A stretch of DNA of 64,000 nt from assembly GCF_003287275.1 (NCBI RefSeq), contig NZ_QEVW01000014.1, positions 186,001-250,000 on the forward strand, in the 5' to 3' direction. Position numbers and translations under genes: made by a program. The stretch's first letter is position 1, and every line of letters starts with the position of its first letter. Below are positions 45,188 to 52,838 of this stretch, piece after piece. A model generated the notes under the pieces. That model did not search any database, was not told the origin of the DNA, and was given only the letters and a program-made list of their open reading frames with translations. The DNA comes from Paenibacillus taichungensis. GTDB lineage: Bacteria > Bacillota > Bacilli > Paenibacillales > Paenibacillaceae.

Positions 45188-45217
45188 AACCCTTTGGTAC
45201 AGATTCGCCAAAGGGTT
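45188..45217 (-). terminator. Terminator of the EamA gene at 45305
   Basis: AACCCTTTGG / CCAAAGGGTT, a perfect 10-bp stem with a 10-base loop, followed by TTTC on the minus strand. Confidence 0.75.
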
Positions 45218-45304
45218 GGAAGAATATACGGATTATGACTCTATACAAGTCTCAGAAGTAACGATATTTAGCATAACATATCAGCATATGAATAGGCTCT
45301 GAAT

Positions 45305-46165
45305 TCATGCGAAACGTTTGGCAATTGCCACACATAACACGACACCGATATTTACTGCAAACATGGACCAGCCAATGGACTCATGGAGAACGAGCGCCGA
45401 AAGCACTAATCCGAAGAACGGTTGAAGAAGCTGCAGTTGTCCTACCGCAGCTATCCCGCCTTGGGCCAGGCCACGGTACCAGAACACAAAACCAATAAGC
45501 ATGCTGAAGAGGGAAACGTAGCCAAGACTTAACCATGAAGAACCATGAATATCCGACCATGAAGCAGGCATGTAATAAACTGAAAGCAAAACCATAAAGG
45601 GAAGCGATAACACAAGTGCCCAAGAGATTACTTGCCAGCCTCCTAATCTCCGTGATAGTCGTGCCCCTTCCGCATAACCGTAACCACATACGATGATCGA
45701 GGCAAGCATAAGCGTATCACCAATAGGCGACGATGTTGCTCCTTCTGTCAGCGCAAAGCCGACAACAAGACTGCTGCCCAGAACTGACAAGATCCAAAAA
45801 GCAGCTCTTGGACGCTCACCGCCCCGCAGCACCCCAAATATAGCTGTTGAAAGTGGTAACAGGCCGAGATAGAGGATTGCATGTGCAGATGTTACATACT
45901 GAAGAGCTATGGCTGTAAGCAGCGGAAAACCAACTACTACACATAATGCTACTACGAATAAAGGAAAGATATCACCTCGCACTGGACGCTGTTGTCGGAA
46001 TAGCAGCAACAGAATTCCAGCCAACCCCCCAGCAATAGCAGCTCGACATACAGTGAGGAACACCGGATCAAAGTCTATTACTGCTAATCGTGTTGCGGGA
46101 AGTGACCCACTGAAAATAAGTACGCCCAGAAAACCATTGATCCAACCGTTTCTCTTTTGATTCAT
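45305..46165 (-). CDS. EamA-family (DMT) transporter, MocR-linked
   Basis: A 286-residue exporter with ten membrane segments in two EamA repeats (FSGSLPATRLAVIDFDPVFL; LSALVLHESIGWSMFAVNIGVVL). ATG 46165 after GGAG is preferred to GTG 46174. It is divergent from a MocR/GntR-aminotransferase regulator, a widespread pairing in which MocR proteins control DMT exporters or vitamin B6 genes. Confidence 0.87.
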   Translation of the reverse strand: MNQKRNGWINGFLGVLIFSGSLPATRLAVIDFDPVFLTVCRAAIAGGLAGILLLLFRQQRPVRGDIFPLFVVALCVVVGFPLLTAIALQYVTSAHAILYLGLLPLSTAIFGVLRGGERPRAAFWILSVLGSSLVVGFALTEGATSSPIGDTLMLASIIVCGYGYAEGARLSRRLGGWQVISWALVLSLPFMVLLSVYYMPASWSDIHGSSWLSLGYVSLFSMLIGFVFWYRGLAQGGIAAVGQLQLLQPFFGLVLSALVLHESIGWSMFAVNIGVVLCVAIAKRFA

Positions 46166-46191
46166 CCAATCCACTCCATATGATCCTAATT

Positions 46192-46203
46192 AACTGTACA
46201 GTT
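46192..46203. promoter_or_regulatory. Palindrome AACTGTACAGTT upstream of the EamA gene
   Basis: A perfect 12-base palindrome with a TGTACA core, 27 bases upstream of the EamA start; it shares TGTA/TACA with two further repeats in the same intergenic region. Confidence 0.45.
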
Positions 46204-46249
46204 TAGAAATAATGCAAAAAAATCAATTCATAAGTGCACTTTTATGATT

Positions 46250-46275
46250 GATTTGTATTATATTAGATACAAATC
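46250..46275. promoter_or_regulatory. Inverted repeat between EamA and MocR genes
   Basis: GATTTGTAT, 8 bases, ATACAAATC: a perfect 9-8-9 repeat in the middle of the divergent promoter region; the best candidate for the MocR operator. Confidence 0.5.
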
Positions 46276-46299
46276 ATCTCGTACATTGAATATTTATCG

Positions 46300-46317
46300 A
46301 TCTGTATGGGTACAGAT
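46300..46317. promoter_or_regulatory. Inverted repeat close to the MocR start
   Basis: ATCTGTA-TGGG-TACAGAT, a perfect 7-4-7 repeat, 36 bases before the MocR ATG; may serve autoregulation. Confidence 0.45.
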
Positions 46318-46352
46318 TAGAACAGGTCATTTATAAAGTTAGGAGCATAGGA

Positions 46353-47729
46353 ATGGGCAATAAAAAAGAATCTATTGTTGAACTGATTCGTTCTGAGATT
46401 GTTGATGGTTTGATTGGACCCGGTCAGAAACTGCCGTCCATCCGTAAGCAAAGTGAACGATTTGGTTGTAGTCTTAATACCATTATTGGAGTATATCAAG
46501 AGCTTGAAGATCAATATCTTATATATTCACGCCCAAAGAGTGGTTATTTTGTCGTAGCCAAGGAAGCCCTTCTCCCGTTGTTGGAAACAAAACGAATCGA
46601 TTTTGCATCTGCTGCTCCAGATTCATCTTCGATTCCTCAAGCTGAATTTCGTCAAAGTATGAATAAAGCTCTGGAACTATTTGAAGCGTCCATATTCACC
46701 TATGCAAACCCGCAGGGGCTGCTGTCTCTTAGGCAACAGCTCATAAAGCTTTTTCAAAGACAACAGGTGTTCCCTTCGCCGGAGCAGGTGTTTATCTATT
46801 CAGGTGCTCAACAGGCATTACATCTGTTAGCTGGCATGCCTTTCCCTAACGGCAAATCTAACATTCTGGTTGAACAGCCGACGTATTGGGGCATGCTTGC
46901 AGCACTTAAGACACAGAACCAAACCGTCATTGGTATCGAGAGAACTCATGAAGGAATTGACTGGGTGACCTTGGAGCGGCATTTTCAGAGTAATATGATC
47001 AAATTTTTTTATACAATCCCCCGTTTCCATAATCCTTTAGGAACTTCATATACGGAGAAAGAAAAGCAGCGGCTGGCTGAACTTGCCAAGGCCTATGATG
47101 TTTACATCGTTGAAGATGACTATCTAGCAGATCTTGAAACTAACAGTAAAGCTGATCCAATCCACGCATATCATGGTGCCAGCCATGTCATTTACCTCAG
47201 AAGTTTCTCCAAAGTGCTGTTGCCTGGATTAAGGATTGCTGCTGCCGTTATACCCGATTCGCTAATTCCATTAATGCAATGGCACAAACATGCAGCTGAT
47301 TTAAGCACCTCAGTATTGTCCCAAGGTTTTCTTGAAATTTATATGAAGTCGGGTATGTATGATCATCATGCCAAACAGATGAAAGCCTTGTACCATGAGC
47401 GCATTAGGTATCTAAAGGAAGCTTCACAGCGATTACTTCCCAAGGAGTGCTTATATACTGTTCAATCTTGTGGAGGACTCTTCGCAACGATACGCCTTTC
47501 CGATTCCATTAACATAGAAGATTTAATCAAACGGTTGGAGAATCGTGGCGTTGACGTTCTGGCCACTGATAATCAGTTTCTCTCATCGTTTCGCAAGCTG
47601 AACTTGTTGCGTCTTAGTATCGTTCGTACCGACGAAAAAGCGATTGAAGAGGGAATCGGCATCATTGCAGAGGAATTAAATCATATGCGTTTCACAAGCA
47701 ACCCTCCCAAGCCATTTTTCCGGTTGTAA
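46353..47729 (+). CDS. MocR-type GntR/aminotransferase regulator
   Basis: A 458-residue fusion of a GntR winged helix (~5-70: GPGQKLPSIRKQSERFGCSLNTII) with a fold type I aminotransferase-like domain (~100-450). The PLP lysine is Lys 287 in LRSFSKVLLPGLR, and YIVEDDYLADL carries the Asp contacting the pyridine nitrogen. MocR proteins use PLP as an effector and do not usually act as transaminases. Divergent from the EamA gene, with three TGTA-type repeats between them. Confidence 0.9.
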   Translation: MGNKKESIVELIRSEIVDGLIGPGQKLPSIRKQSERFGCSLNTIIGVYQELEDQYLIYSRPKSGYFVVAKEALLPLLETKRIDFASAAPDSSSIPQAEFRQSMNKALELFEASIFTYANPQGLLSLRQQLIKLFQRQQVFPSPEQVFIYSGAQQALHLLAGMPFPNGKSNILVEQPTYWGMLAALKTQNQTVIGIERTHEGIDWVTLERHFQSNMIKFFYTIPRFHNPLGTSYTEKEKQRLAELAKAYDVYIVEDDYLADLETNSKADPIHAYHGASHVIYLRSFSKVLLPGLRIAAAVIPDSLIPLMQWHKHAADLSTSVLSQGFLEIYMKSGMYDHHAKQMKALYHERIRYLKEASQRLLPKECLYTVQSCGGLFATIRLSDSINIEDLIKRLENRGVDVLATDNQFLSSFRKLNLLRLSIVRTDEKAIEEGIGIIAEELNHMRFTSNPPKPFFRL

Positions 47730-47854
47730 AATACAATCGATACAACTACATCTGAATTGGAACGGGATATGCTAATTTAGATTATCAAGCAGGTTTTGAA
47801 GTAATTACTGCGACGAGTGATTGAACACGAGTCAGCAAATCAAAACAAGTATAA

Positions 47855-47894
47855 TTTGAAGAGGTCCGTGCTAAAGTGCACGGACCTCTTCAAA
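47855..47894. terminator. Perfect 17-bp hairpin between convergent genes
   Basis: TTTGAAGAGGTCCGTGC pairs perfectly with 47878-47894 around TAAAGT, 14 bases past the stop of the siderophore-binding gene (minus strand) and 125 past the MocR stop. Confidence 0.75.
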
Positions 47895-47908
47895 CATTTA
47901 ACCATGGA

Positions 47909-48940
47909 CTACTTCACCGAAAGCAGACTGTCCGAGATAAACGTCAGCTGACCTTCAAGCGATACAGGGTCGTTGTATGTATCAGAGGTCGGATCAAGCT
48001 GGAACACATGGCCCTCTTTGACTGCAGTTAGGTTTTTCCACACCGTATTATCGTAAACAATCTTGGGATCGGTTGTATCCCCTGACCACGGGCTAGTGAA
48101 GATGATGTCGCCTGCATATTCAGGTAATACTTCCATCGAGATTGAGGCCCAGCCTGTACCACTGTCAATGGCCTCTGTCTGAGCCCTCATAGGTGCCTTG
48201 AGGCCAATTTCGTCATACAGTATTTCACCACCACGACCGTAATTATGACCAAATACAAATAATCCCTTGGCGTATGGATTCAAAATGGAGACTGTACGAT
48301 CACCCACAGCAGCAAGTACTTTCGGCTTCAGCTCAGTGATCTTCGCTTCCCATTGTGTGAGCCAGTTTTTTGCTTCGGCTTCTCTATTGGTCAGTTTCCC
48401 CATCTCCAACATGAGATCCTTGAAATTACGCTTACCATATTGTAACTGTACTACTGGTGCAATCTGCGACAACTTGTCGAGGCCCTCCGTACCTGTGTAT
48501 GCGATAATCAGATCAGGCTTTAGGCTGATCAATTGCTCGGCTGTTGGCTGCTCTCCTAGATCTGTTGTCCCCTCACTTTTGAGCTGAGCCTTGATGTACT
48601 TGTTGTTTATTGCACCTGATAAGGCTCCGACGACTGGAGCATCGAGTGCAACAAAGTACCCTGTTGAAAATGCGGTCAAATCGATAATCCGCTTCGGCTC
48701 CACAGGTACTTCCACTTCACCTGCATCCGATTGATATGTAACGGTCTCTCCTTCAGTACCTGTTGTGGTATCGGCATCAGAAGCAGAAGTTGAGTCGATT
48801 GATGATCCCGTGTCCGCAGCTCCGGTTGTGTTTATAGTCTCCGTTGTATTGCTTGATGTTACGGACTGACCACATGCACTCAGTACGAGCAATACAATCA
48901 ATGCGGACATTATCCATATCGAATTTCTTCGTTTCAGCAA
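47909..48940 (-). CDS. Iron-siderophore ABC transporter binding lipoprotein
   Basis: A 343-residue FhuD/YfmC-type (TroA fold) binding protein. The signal peptide ends in lipobox LSAC (Cys about 23), followed by a Ser/Thr-rich linker to ~65, then the two-lobed domain with EPKRIIDLTAF and LISLKPDLIIAYTGTEGLDKL. A Fur box 27 bases upstream shows iron control. No permease or ATPase gene is beside it, so these must be elsewhere, as is common for xenosiderophore receptors. A hairpin follows the stop. Confidence 0.9.
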   Translation of the reverse strand: MLKRRNSIWIMSALIVLLVLSACGQSVTSSNTTETINTTGAADTGSSIDSTSASDADTTTGTEGETVTYQSDAGEVEVPVEPKRIIDLTAFSTGYFVALDAPVVGALSGAINNKYIKAQLKSEGTTDLGEQPTAEQLISLKPDLIIAYTGTEGLDKLSQIAPVVQLQYGKRNFKDLMLEMGKLTNREAEAKNWLTQWEAKITELKPKVLAAVGDRTVSILNPYAKGLFVFGHNYGRGGEILYDEIGLKAPMRAQTEAIDSGTGWASISMEVLPEYAGDIIFTSPWSGDTTDPKIVYDNTVWKNLTAVKEGHVFQLDPTSDTYNDPVSLEGQLTFISDSLLSVK

Positions 48941-48966
48941 AATAAACCCACCTCTTCAAATGATAT

Positions 48967-48981
48967 TGATAATCGTTATCA
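48967..48981. promoter_or_regulatory. Fur box of the siderophore-binding gene
   Basis: TGATAAT-C-GTTATCA, a 7-1-7 inverted repeat with one mismatched pair, extended by one symmetric base on each side (T...A). Confidence 0.85.
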
Positions 48982-49042
48982 ACGATACCATGGGATAAGA
49001 CATTTGACAAGATGATTTCAAATTCGACAAAAGACAAACAAA

Positions 49043-49068
49043 AAAGCACCTACGAAGGCAGGTGCTTT
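49043..49068 (-). terminator. Terminator of the YdeI-like gene
   Basis: AAAGCACCT / AGGTGCTTT stem with an 8-base loop, T-rich on the minus strand, 52 bases after the stop. Confidence 0.75.
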
Positions 49069-49119
49069 GACGCATATAAATTAATTTCAAAACAGACTGC
49101 TTCCCTGGTCATTAACGGT

Positions 49120-49713
49120 TTAATCATTTAATCCTTTTCCATCCAGAATTTGCTGTGTAGATTTCTCAACCCTGGAGACTCGGGTTTTGGATTGCTTGGG
49201 TTGGGAAAAATAAAAAAGGTATGCCCGCTGACGTCCAGGCGTTAATCCATCAAATGCCGTTTTCAAAGCAGGGTTTTCATCCAGTTTAGCCTGAAACTCT
49301 TCTGGAACAACATATTCTGTATTCTTTTTGAGTTCCACTTTCAATCCTGCCTTTTCAACCTCAGTGGCTTCAAGAACGTACTCTTTCAGAATGTTTTCCA
49401 TATCAACGATTTGTTGAAGGTTGGTGAACCGGATCTGGCGAGCTGCTTGTACATTTTCTGTTTGTTGGATTAGAATACCTTGCTTATCCTTTAACAAGGC
49501 TCCTTTATGGAAAAGAAGCGCACAATACTCCTTAAATCCATGAATGATAACGATGTTTTTATTCTCCAACGTGTAACAAGGATGCATCCACTTAAAGTCT
49601 TCGGTCAGCCCGCAGGAAAGAACGATCTCTCTTAGCTTCTCCGATTCTTCCTTCCACTTCTTTGCTTTGTTTAAATATTCATCCACCTTGGGATTTGTTT
49701 TATTAGCTGTCAT
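49120..49713 (-). CDS. YdeI-like protein (DUF1801 plus OmdA-type domain)
   Basis: A 197-residue protein. The N-terminal half is a DUF1801 domain (DFKWMHPCYTLENKNIVIIHGFKEYCALLFHKGALL). The C-terminal half resembles the bacteriocin-protection (OmdA) domain, with KTAFDGLTPGRQRAYLFYFSQPKQSKTRVSRVEK as its signature stretch. B. subtilis YdeI has this layout. The function is not established; OmdA-domain proteins in other bacteria have been linked to peptide or bacteriocin tolerance. Stands alone with its own terminator. Confidence 0.8.
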   Translation of the reverse strand: MTANKTNPKVDEYLNKAKKWKEESEKLREIVLSCGLTEDFKWMHPCYTLENKNIVIIHGFKEYCALLFHKGALLKDKQGILIQQTENVQAARQIRFTNLQQIVDMENILKEYVLEATEVEKAGLKVELKKNTEYVVPEEFQAKLDENPALKTAFDGLTPGRQRAYLFYFSQPKQSKTRVSRVEKSTQQILDGKGLND

Positions 49714-49904
49714 CAGGGACCATCCTTCATCATGCTAGTCATATTATTGAGATTGTAATTGAATTTTATTAAATGCTTCTCTCTACATATGATTGCCAAG
49801 AAAAAGCCTTTAATTTCATTTCATACCATGTAGTGTCGCTTTAATATTATGATACCTTTTGGCGTCGGGTCAACCCATATTAAAGAAACCAAGGAGAGAA
49901 ACCC

Positions 49905-50531
49905 CTAGGATTTTGCATATTGTAAAATTGCCGTCGCTGCTTGGATGCGAAGGTCCTCTTTTTCGCTTTGCAATGCGTTTTTTAGAACATTGAGCGCTTC
50001 TTGAATTGTGCCTTCATCTACTCTAACTGAAGAATATTTATCTTCTTCAGTGGTTGCAGAGGTGATCGAAACCCATGGCTCCAGTTGAGCCCGGGAAATT
50101 GGATGTTCGAACTTTGCAATAATTGAGTAATGACTTACAAGTTCAAGTACTTTGTCGTTTAACTCTGCTAAGGGAATGCGTCCCAGCCAGGTAACACCTC
50201 GTCGGTGGCATATGTACTCCTCTCCGGTTCCGTTGGAATCATCGTAAAAATAATCTCCCATATCCCCAACATATGCCCACTCATCATCGTTTATCAAGAC
50301 ATAGTCCCCATCCTGCATGATGTAGACAAAAGTATGGAGCGTATCCAGGACATCACTAAGCTCCGTCTTTCCTATCCTGTAGCGTTGAACTAATTGCTCT
50401 GTCCATTCTGCAGCAGGCTCGTTCTCCAAATCTCCTGTCGCCGGCCAACCAATGCCGATAAAGTTATTCTCAAGGAACAATGCGGTCCAATCAATCTCTT
50501 GCAGTGTAGATTGTATGTGAAATAGATTCAT
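49905..50531 (-). CDS. EVE/PUA-like domain protein of unknown function
   Basis: A 208-residue protein I cannot assign firmly. The N-terminal ~140 residues (NNFIGIGWPATGDL, HTFVYIMQDGDYVLI, YVGDMGDYFYD, CHRRGVTWLGRIPL) resemble the PUA/EVE-like modules found at the N-terminus of Mrr-type restriction enzymes and modified-base readers. Here no nuclease domain follows; the C-terminal ~45 residues look helical (ALNVLKNALQSEKEDLRIQAATAIL). Stand-alone. Interpretation as a nucleic-acid binder is inference. Confidence 0.55.
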   Translation of the reverse strand: MNLFHIQSTLQEIDWTALFLENNFIGIGWPATGDLENEPAAEWTEQLVQRYRIGKTELSDVLDTLHTFVYIMQDGDYVLINDDEWAYVGDMGDYFYDDSNGTGEEYICHRRGVTWLGRIPLAELNDKVLELVSHYSIIAKFEHPISRAQLEPWVSITSATTEEDKYSSVRVDEGTIQEALNVLKNALQSEKEDLRIQAATAILQYAKS

Positions 50532-50680
50532 GTGGTTCCTCCCCCATAGTGATTTCAGGATTTAAGACTAAGTATATACTCCAGACATTCGTCTCTGCAT
50601 TAAAATCAATCAAAGATTGAACATACTGCTAGTACAAACCTGACTCTGATTTTACAGTATTCATTCACCACTTGACTATC

Positions 50681-50697
50681 TACTACACGTTGTAGTA
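50681..50697. promoter_or_regulatory. BlaI/MecI-type operator 1
   Basis: TACTACA-CGT-TGTAGTA, a perfect 7-3-7 repeat with the TACA/TGTA core of BlaI/MecI operators, just downstream of a TTGACT -35 box (50672-50677). Confidence 0.8.
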
Positions 50698-50706
50698 ACT
50701 TGTATG

Positions 50707-50723
50707 TACTACGTAGTGTAGTA
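50707..50723. promoter_or_regulatory. BlaI/MecI-type operator 2
   Basis: TACTACG-TAG-TGTAGTA, the same 17-bp repeat with one mismatched pair, centred 26 bases after operator 1; between it and the gene lies AAGGAG. Confidence 0.75.
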
Positions 50724-50768
50724 ATAACCTTCGATATGGACGCATAACGAAGTTAAGGAGTGTTCACC

Positions 50769-51143
50769 GTGAACCATCTTCAAAAATTATCGGATACTGA
50801 AATGGAACTGATGGAAGTGATCTGGGAGTGTGAGCCACCAGTCACCTCCACCGAACTGCTGAACATGTTTTCCCAAAGGGGTAAGGCATGGAAGGCGCAA
50901 ACAATTTCCACCTTTCTCTCTCGGCTGGTAGACAAAGGGGCCCTTACAGCGACAAGGGATGGACGGACCAACAAATATGTGCCTCGTATTTCGCCCGAAG
51001 ACTACAAGCTATTGGAGACACAGCAAGTTCTGGATGGATTATATCAAGGCTCTGTAAAAAATATGATTTCAGCTTTGTATGATGGCGACAAGCTCTCGGA
51101 TAAAGACATTGCAGAGCTGAGACAATGGTTTTCAGAAAAGTAG
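50769..51143 (+). CDS. BlaI/MecI-family repressor
   Basis: A 124-residue repressor of the penicillinase-repressor family: winged helix ~1-72 (LSDTEMELMEVIWECEPPVTSTEL, TISTFLSRLVDKGAL) and a C-terminal dimerisation helix region, where BlaR1-type proteases usually cleave. GTG 50769 follows AAGGAG by eight bases. Two operators precede it, so it should repress its own operon. The downstream gene encodes its presumed antirepressor protease, nine bases after its stop. Confidence 0.92.
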   Translation: MNHLQKLSDTEMELMEVIWECEPPVTSTELLNMFSQRGKAWKAQTISTFLSRLVDKGALTATRDGRTNKYVPRISPEDYKLLETQQVLDGLYQGSVKNMISALYDGDKLSDKDIAELRQWFSEK

Positions 51144-51152
51144 GTGTAGTCT

Positions 51153-52568
51153 ATGAATACCATTCTTGTATTACTGTCTACGCTGACCGTTGCCGGAAGT
51201 GTCGTTGTCGCTTTCATTCTGTCTTTGCGGCTTGCCCCCTTTCAAGTCATTCCTGCAAAATGGCGTTTTGGAATTGGGAAAATGGCTTTAGGTTTGTATC
51301 TATTGCCTATCTTTCTGGTATTTCATTGGATTTTTTCGTTGTTTACATCCAGTACTACTGTAAATGAGTCACCCTTAACTGTTCAACACGTGTTACCTGG
51401 ACCATTCAATCCGGCACCTACCATACAGGTACAGACTATTTCACCAAACATAGCTTTCACTTTAATATGCTTGTGGGTGATCGGGGCCATAGTTTTTGCA
51501 GCATGGCAAACCTATTGTTATCACAGGTTTCTCAAGACATTAAAACTGACGCGAACCATCGTTCCGAAGACCAGTGAGGTTGCTATGCTGCTCCCTGCAA
51601 TTAAGGAGAATCTGGGTCTCAAGGACGAGGTTCGGCTTGCTTACAGCCCTCTGGTTCGCAGTCCTTTTCTAGTTGGATTGATGAAACCTACTATTTATCT
51701 GCCTATGAAGAATTCTGCAAACGTGGATATCGGTATGGTGTTCCATCATGAACTGATTCACCTGAAAAGGAAAGATCTATGGATCAAGGCCTTCATATTA
51801 GTAGCCCGTTCACTGCATTGGTTCAATCCATTAGTTCATATGCTTTCCAAAGATATTCATACGTGGAGCGAACTGTCCTGCGATGAAGAAGTCGTAAAGG
51901 GAATGTCCTTTGCGGATCGTAAACGCTATGGGGAAACCATCTTGAACGTAGTGGCAGGGTCAAGGAATTTACCCATACAATTCTGCTCCTCTTTATCAGG
52001 GGACGGCAAACAATTAAAAAGGAGATTAACTTTTATGCTGAACGTAAAGAATGCGAACAAGAAAACCTTTATTATAGCGATATCGACGCTTTTCGTCGTT
52101 GCTACAATTAGTACAGTGACAACGGCTTGGGCTTCGAGCAATACTCCGAGGGTGGTTGCAAGTGACGAAACATCCGCTGTAACGCGTCCATCGGAGCAAG
52201 CGGCTGTTCGCGAAGAAGTTCCTGCAGTAACTCGTCCATCAGCTCGTGAAGAATCTCCTGTGGTAGCACGCCCATCAGCTCAAGCGACACCTCGTGATGA
52301 AGTTTCGGTTGTAACACGTTCAGATGACCAAGTGGTAGCTCCTGTAGTAACACAACCATCAGCTCAAGCGGCAGTTCACGAAGAAGCGACTGTAGTAGCA
52401 CGTCCATCGGCACAAGCAGTTGTTAGTGAAGAAGCTCCTGAGGTAAGACCTTCGGCAGCTCAAGCCACAGTTCGTGAAGAAGCAGCTAGGGTAACACGCC
52501 CAACATTACAATCGGCAGTTCGTGAAGAGCCCTCTGTAGTGCCAGCTCAAGAAGCTTCCCGTCATTAA
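51153..52568 (+). CDS. BlaR1/MecR1-like M56 metalloprotease with repeat tail
   Basis: A 471-residue M56-family membrane protease. There are hydrophobic segments at about 1-25, 40-60, 105-130 and 303-326. The zinc site is HHELIH (199-203, Glu 200), and ELSCDEE follows. In BlaR1/MecR1 a penicillin-binding sensor follows the last segment. Here the 144-residue outer tail has none, only a low-complexity repeat (eight units, six of 16 and two of 12 residues, consensus ARPSAQA-V-EE-PVV). So the trigger may be something other than a beta-lactam, or signal input comes from another protein. Co-transcribed with the BlaI-like repressor. Confidence 0.87.
   Translation: MNTILVLLSTLTVAGSVVVAFILSLRLAPFQVIPAKWRFGIGKMALGLYLLPIFLVFHWIFSLFTSSTTVNESPLTVQHVLPGPFNPAPTIQVQTISPNIAFTLICLWVIGAIVFAAWQTYCYHRFLKTLKLTRTIVPKTSEVAMLLPAIKENLGLKDEVRLAYSPLVRSPFLVGLMKPTIYLPMKNSANVDIGMVFHHELIHLKRKDLWIKAFILVARSLHWFNPLVHMLSKDIHTWSELSCDEEVVKGMSFADRKRYGETILNVVAGSRNLPIQFCSSLSGDGKQLKRRLTFMLNVKNANKKTFIIAISTLFVVATISTVTTAWASSNTPRVVASDETSAVTRPSEQAAVREEVPAVTRPSAREESPVVARPSAQATPRDEVSVVTRSDDQVVAPVVTQPSAQAAVHEEATVVARPSAQAVVSEEAPEVRPSAAQATVREEAARVTRPTLQSAVREEPSVVPAQEASRH
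52182..52541 (+). repeat. Tandem 48-bp coding repeat in the BlaR1-like tail
   Basis: Eight tandem units: six of 48 bp and two of 36 bp (each lacking four codons), diverged in sequence but constant in frame. Units begin with codons for T/A-R-P-S and end with V-V or similar. Confidence 0.8.
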
Positions 52569-52620
52569 AAGCTTTTTACATGAAATCACAAAATATATAG
52601 GCAAGATATAAAGACTCCAA

Positions 52621-52659
52621 GAAGCAGCCTTTGTTCAATTGTTGAACCAAGGCTGCTTC
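52621..52659 (+). terminator. Terminator of the BlaI-BlaR1-like operon
   Basis: GAAGCAGCC with GGCTGCTTC and further pairing inside (TTCAA/TTGAA), 53 bases after the stop; modest T content after it. Confidence 0.7.
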
Positions 52660-52717
52660 ATTATTGTAGAGAAGAGGCATTTCGTTTGAGCCTAACCGTC
52701 AACCTTCTTGAACAACA

Positions 52718-52746
52718 AAGACCAACAACATTTTGTTGTTGGTCTT
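52718..52746 (-). terminator. Terminator of the GH16 gene
   Basis: AAGACCAACAACA pairs perfectly with 52734-52746 around a 3-base loop; TTGTTGTT follows on the minus strand. It lies 93 bases past the GH16 stop. Confidence 0.7.
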
Positions 52747-52838
52747 CCCTGTCTTTATTCTCCGTTCAACTTGCCTCATCACCCGTAACTATGGTGAATG
52801 GCCTCGACACGACCCCAATCGCGGAAACGGCTGTTTTA

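Noticed and set aside
52182..52541. Repeat array considered as a CRISPR or noncoding satellite
   Set aside because: Units are contiguous, diverged and in frame, with no constant repeat/unique spacer pattern; it is a coding repeat.
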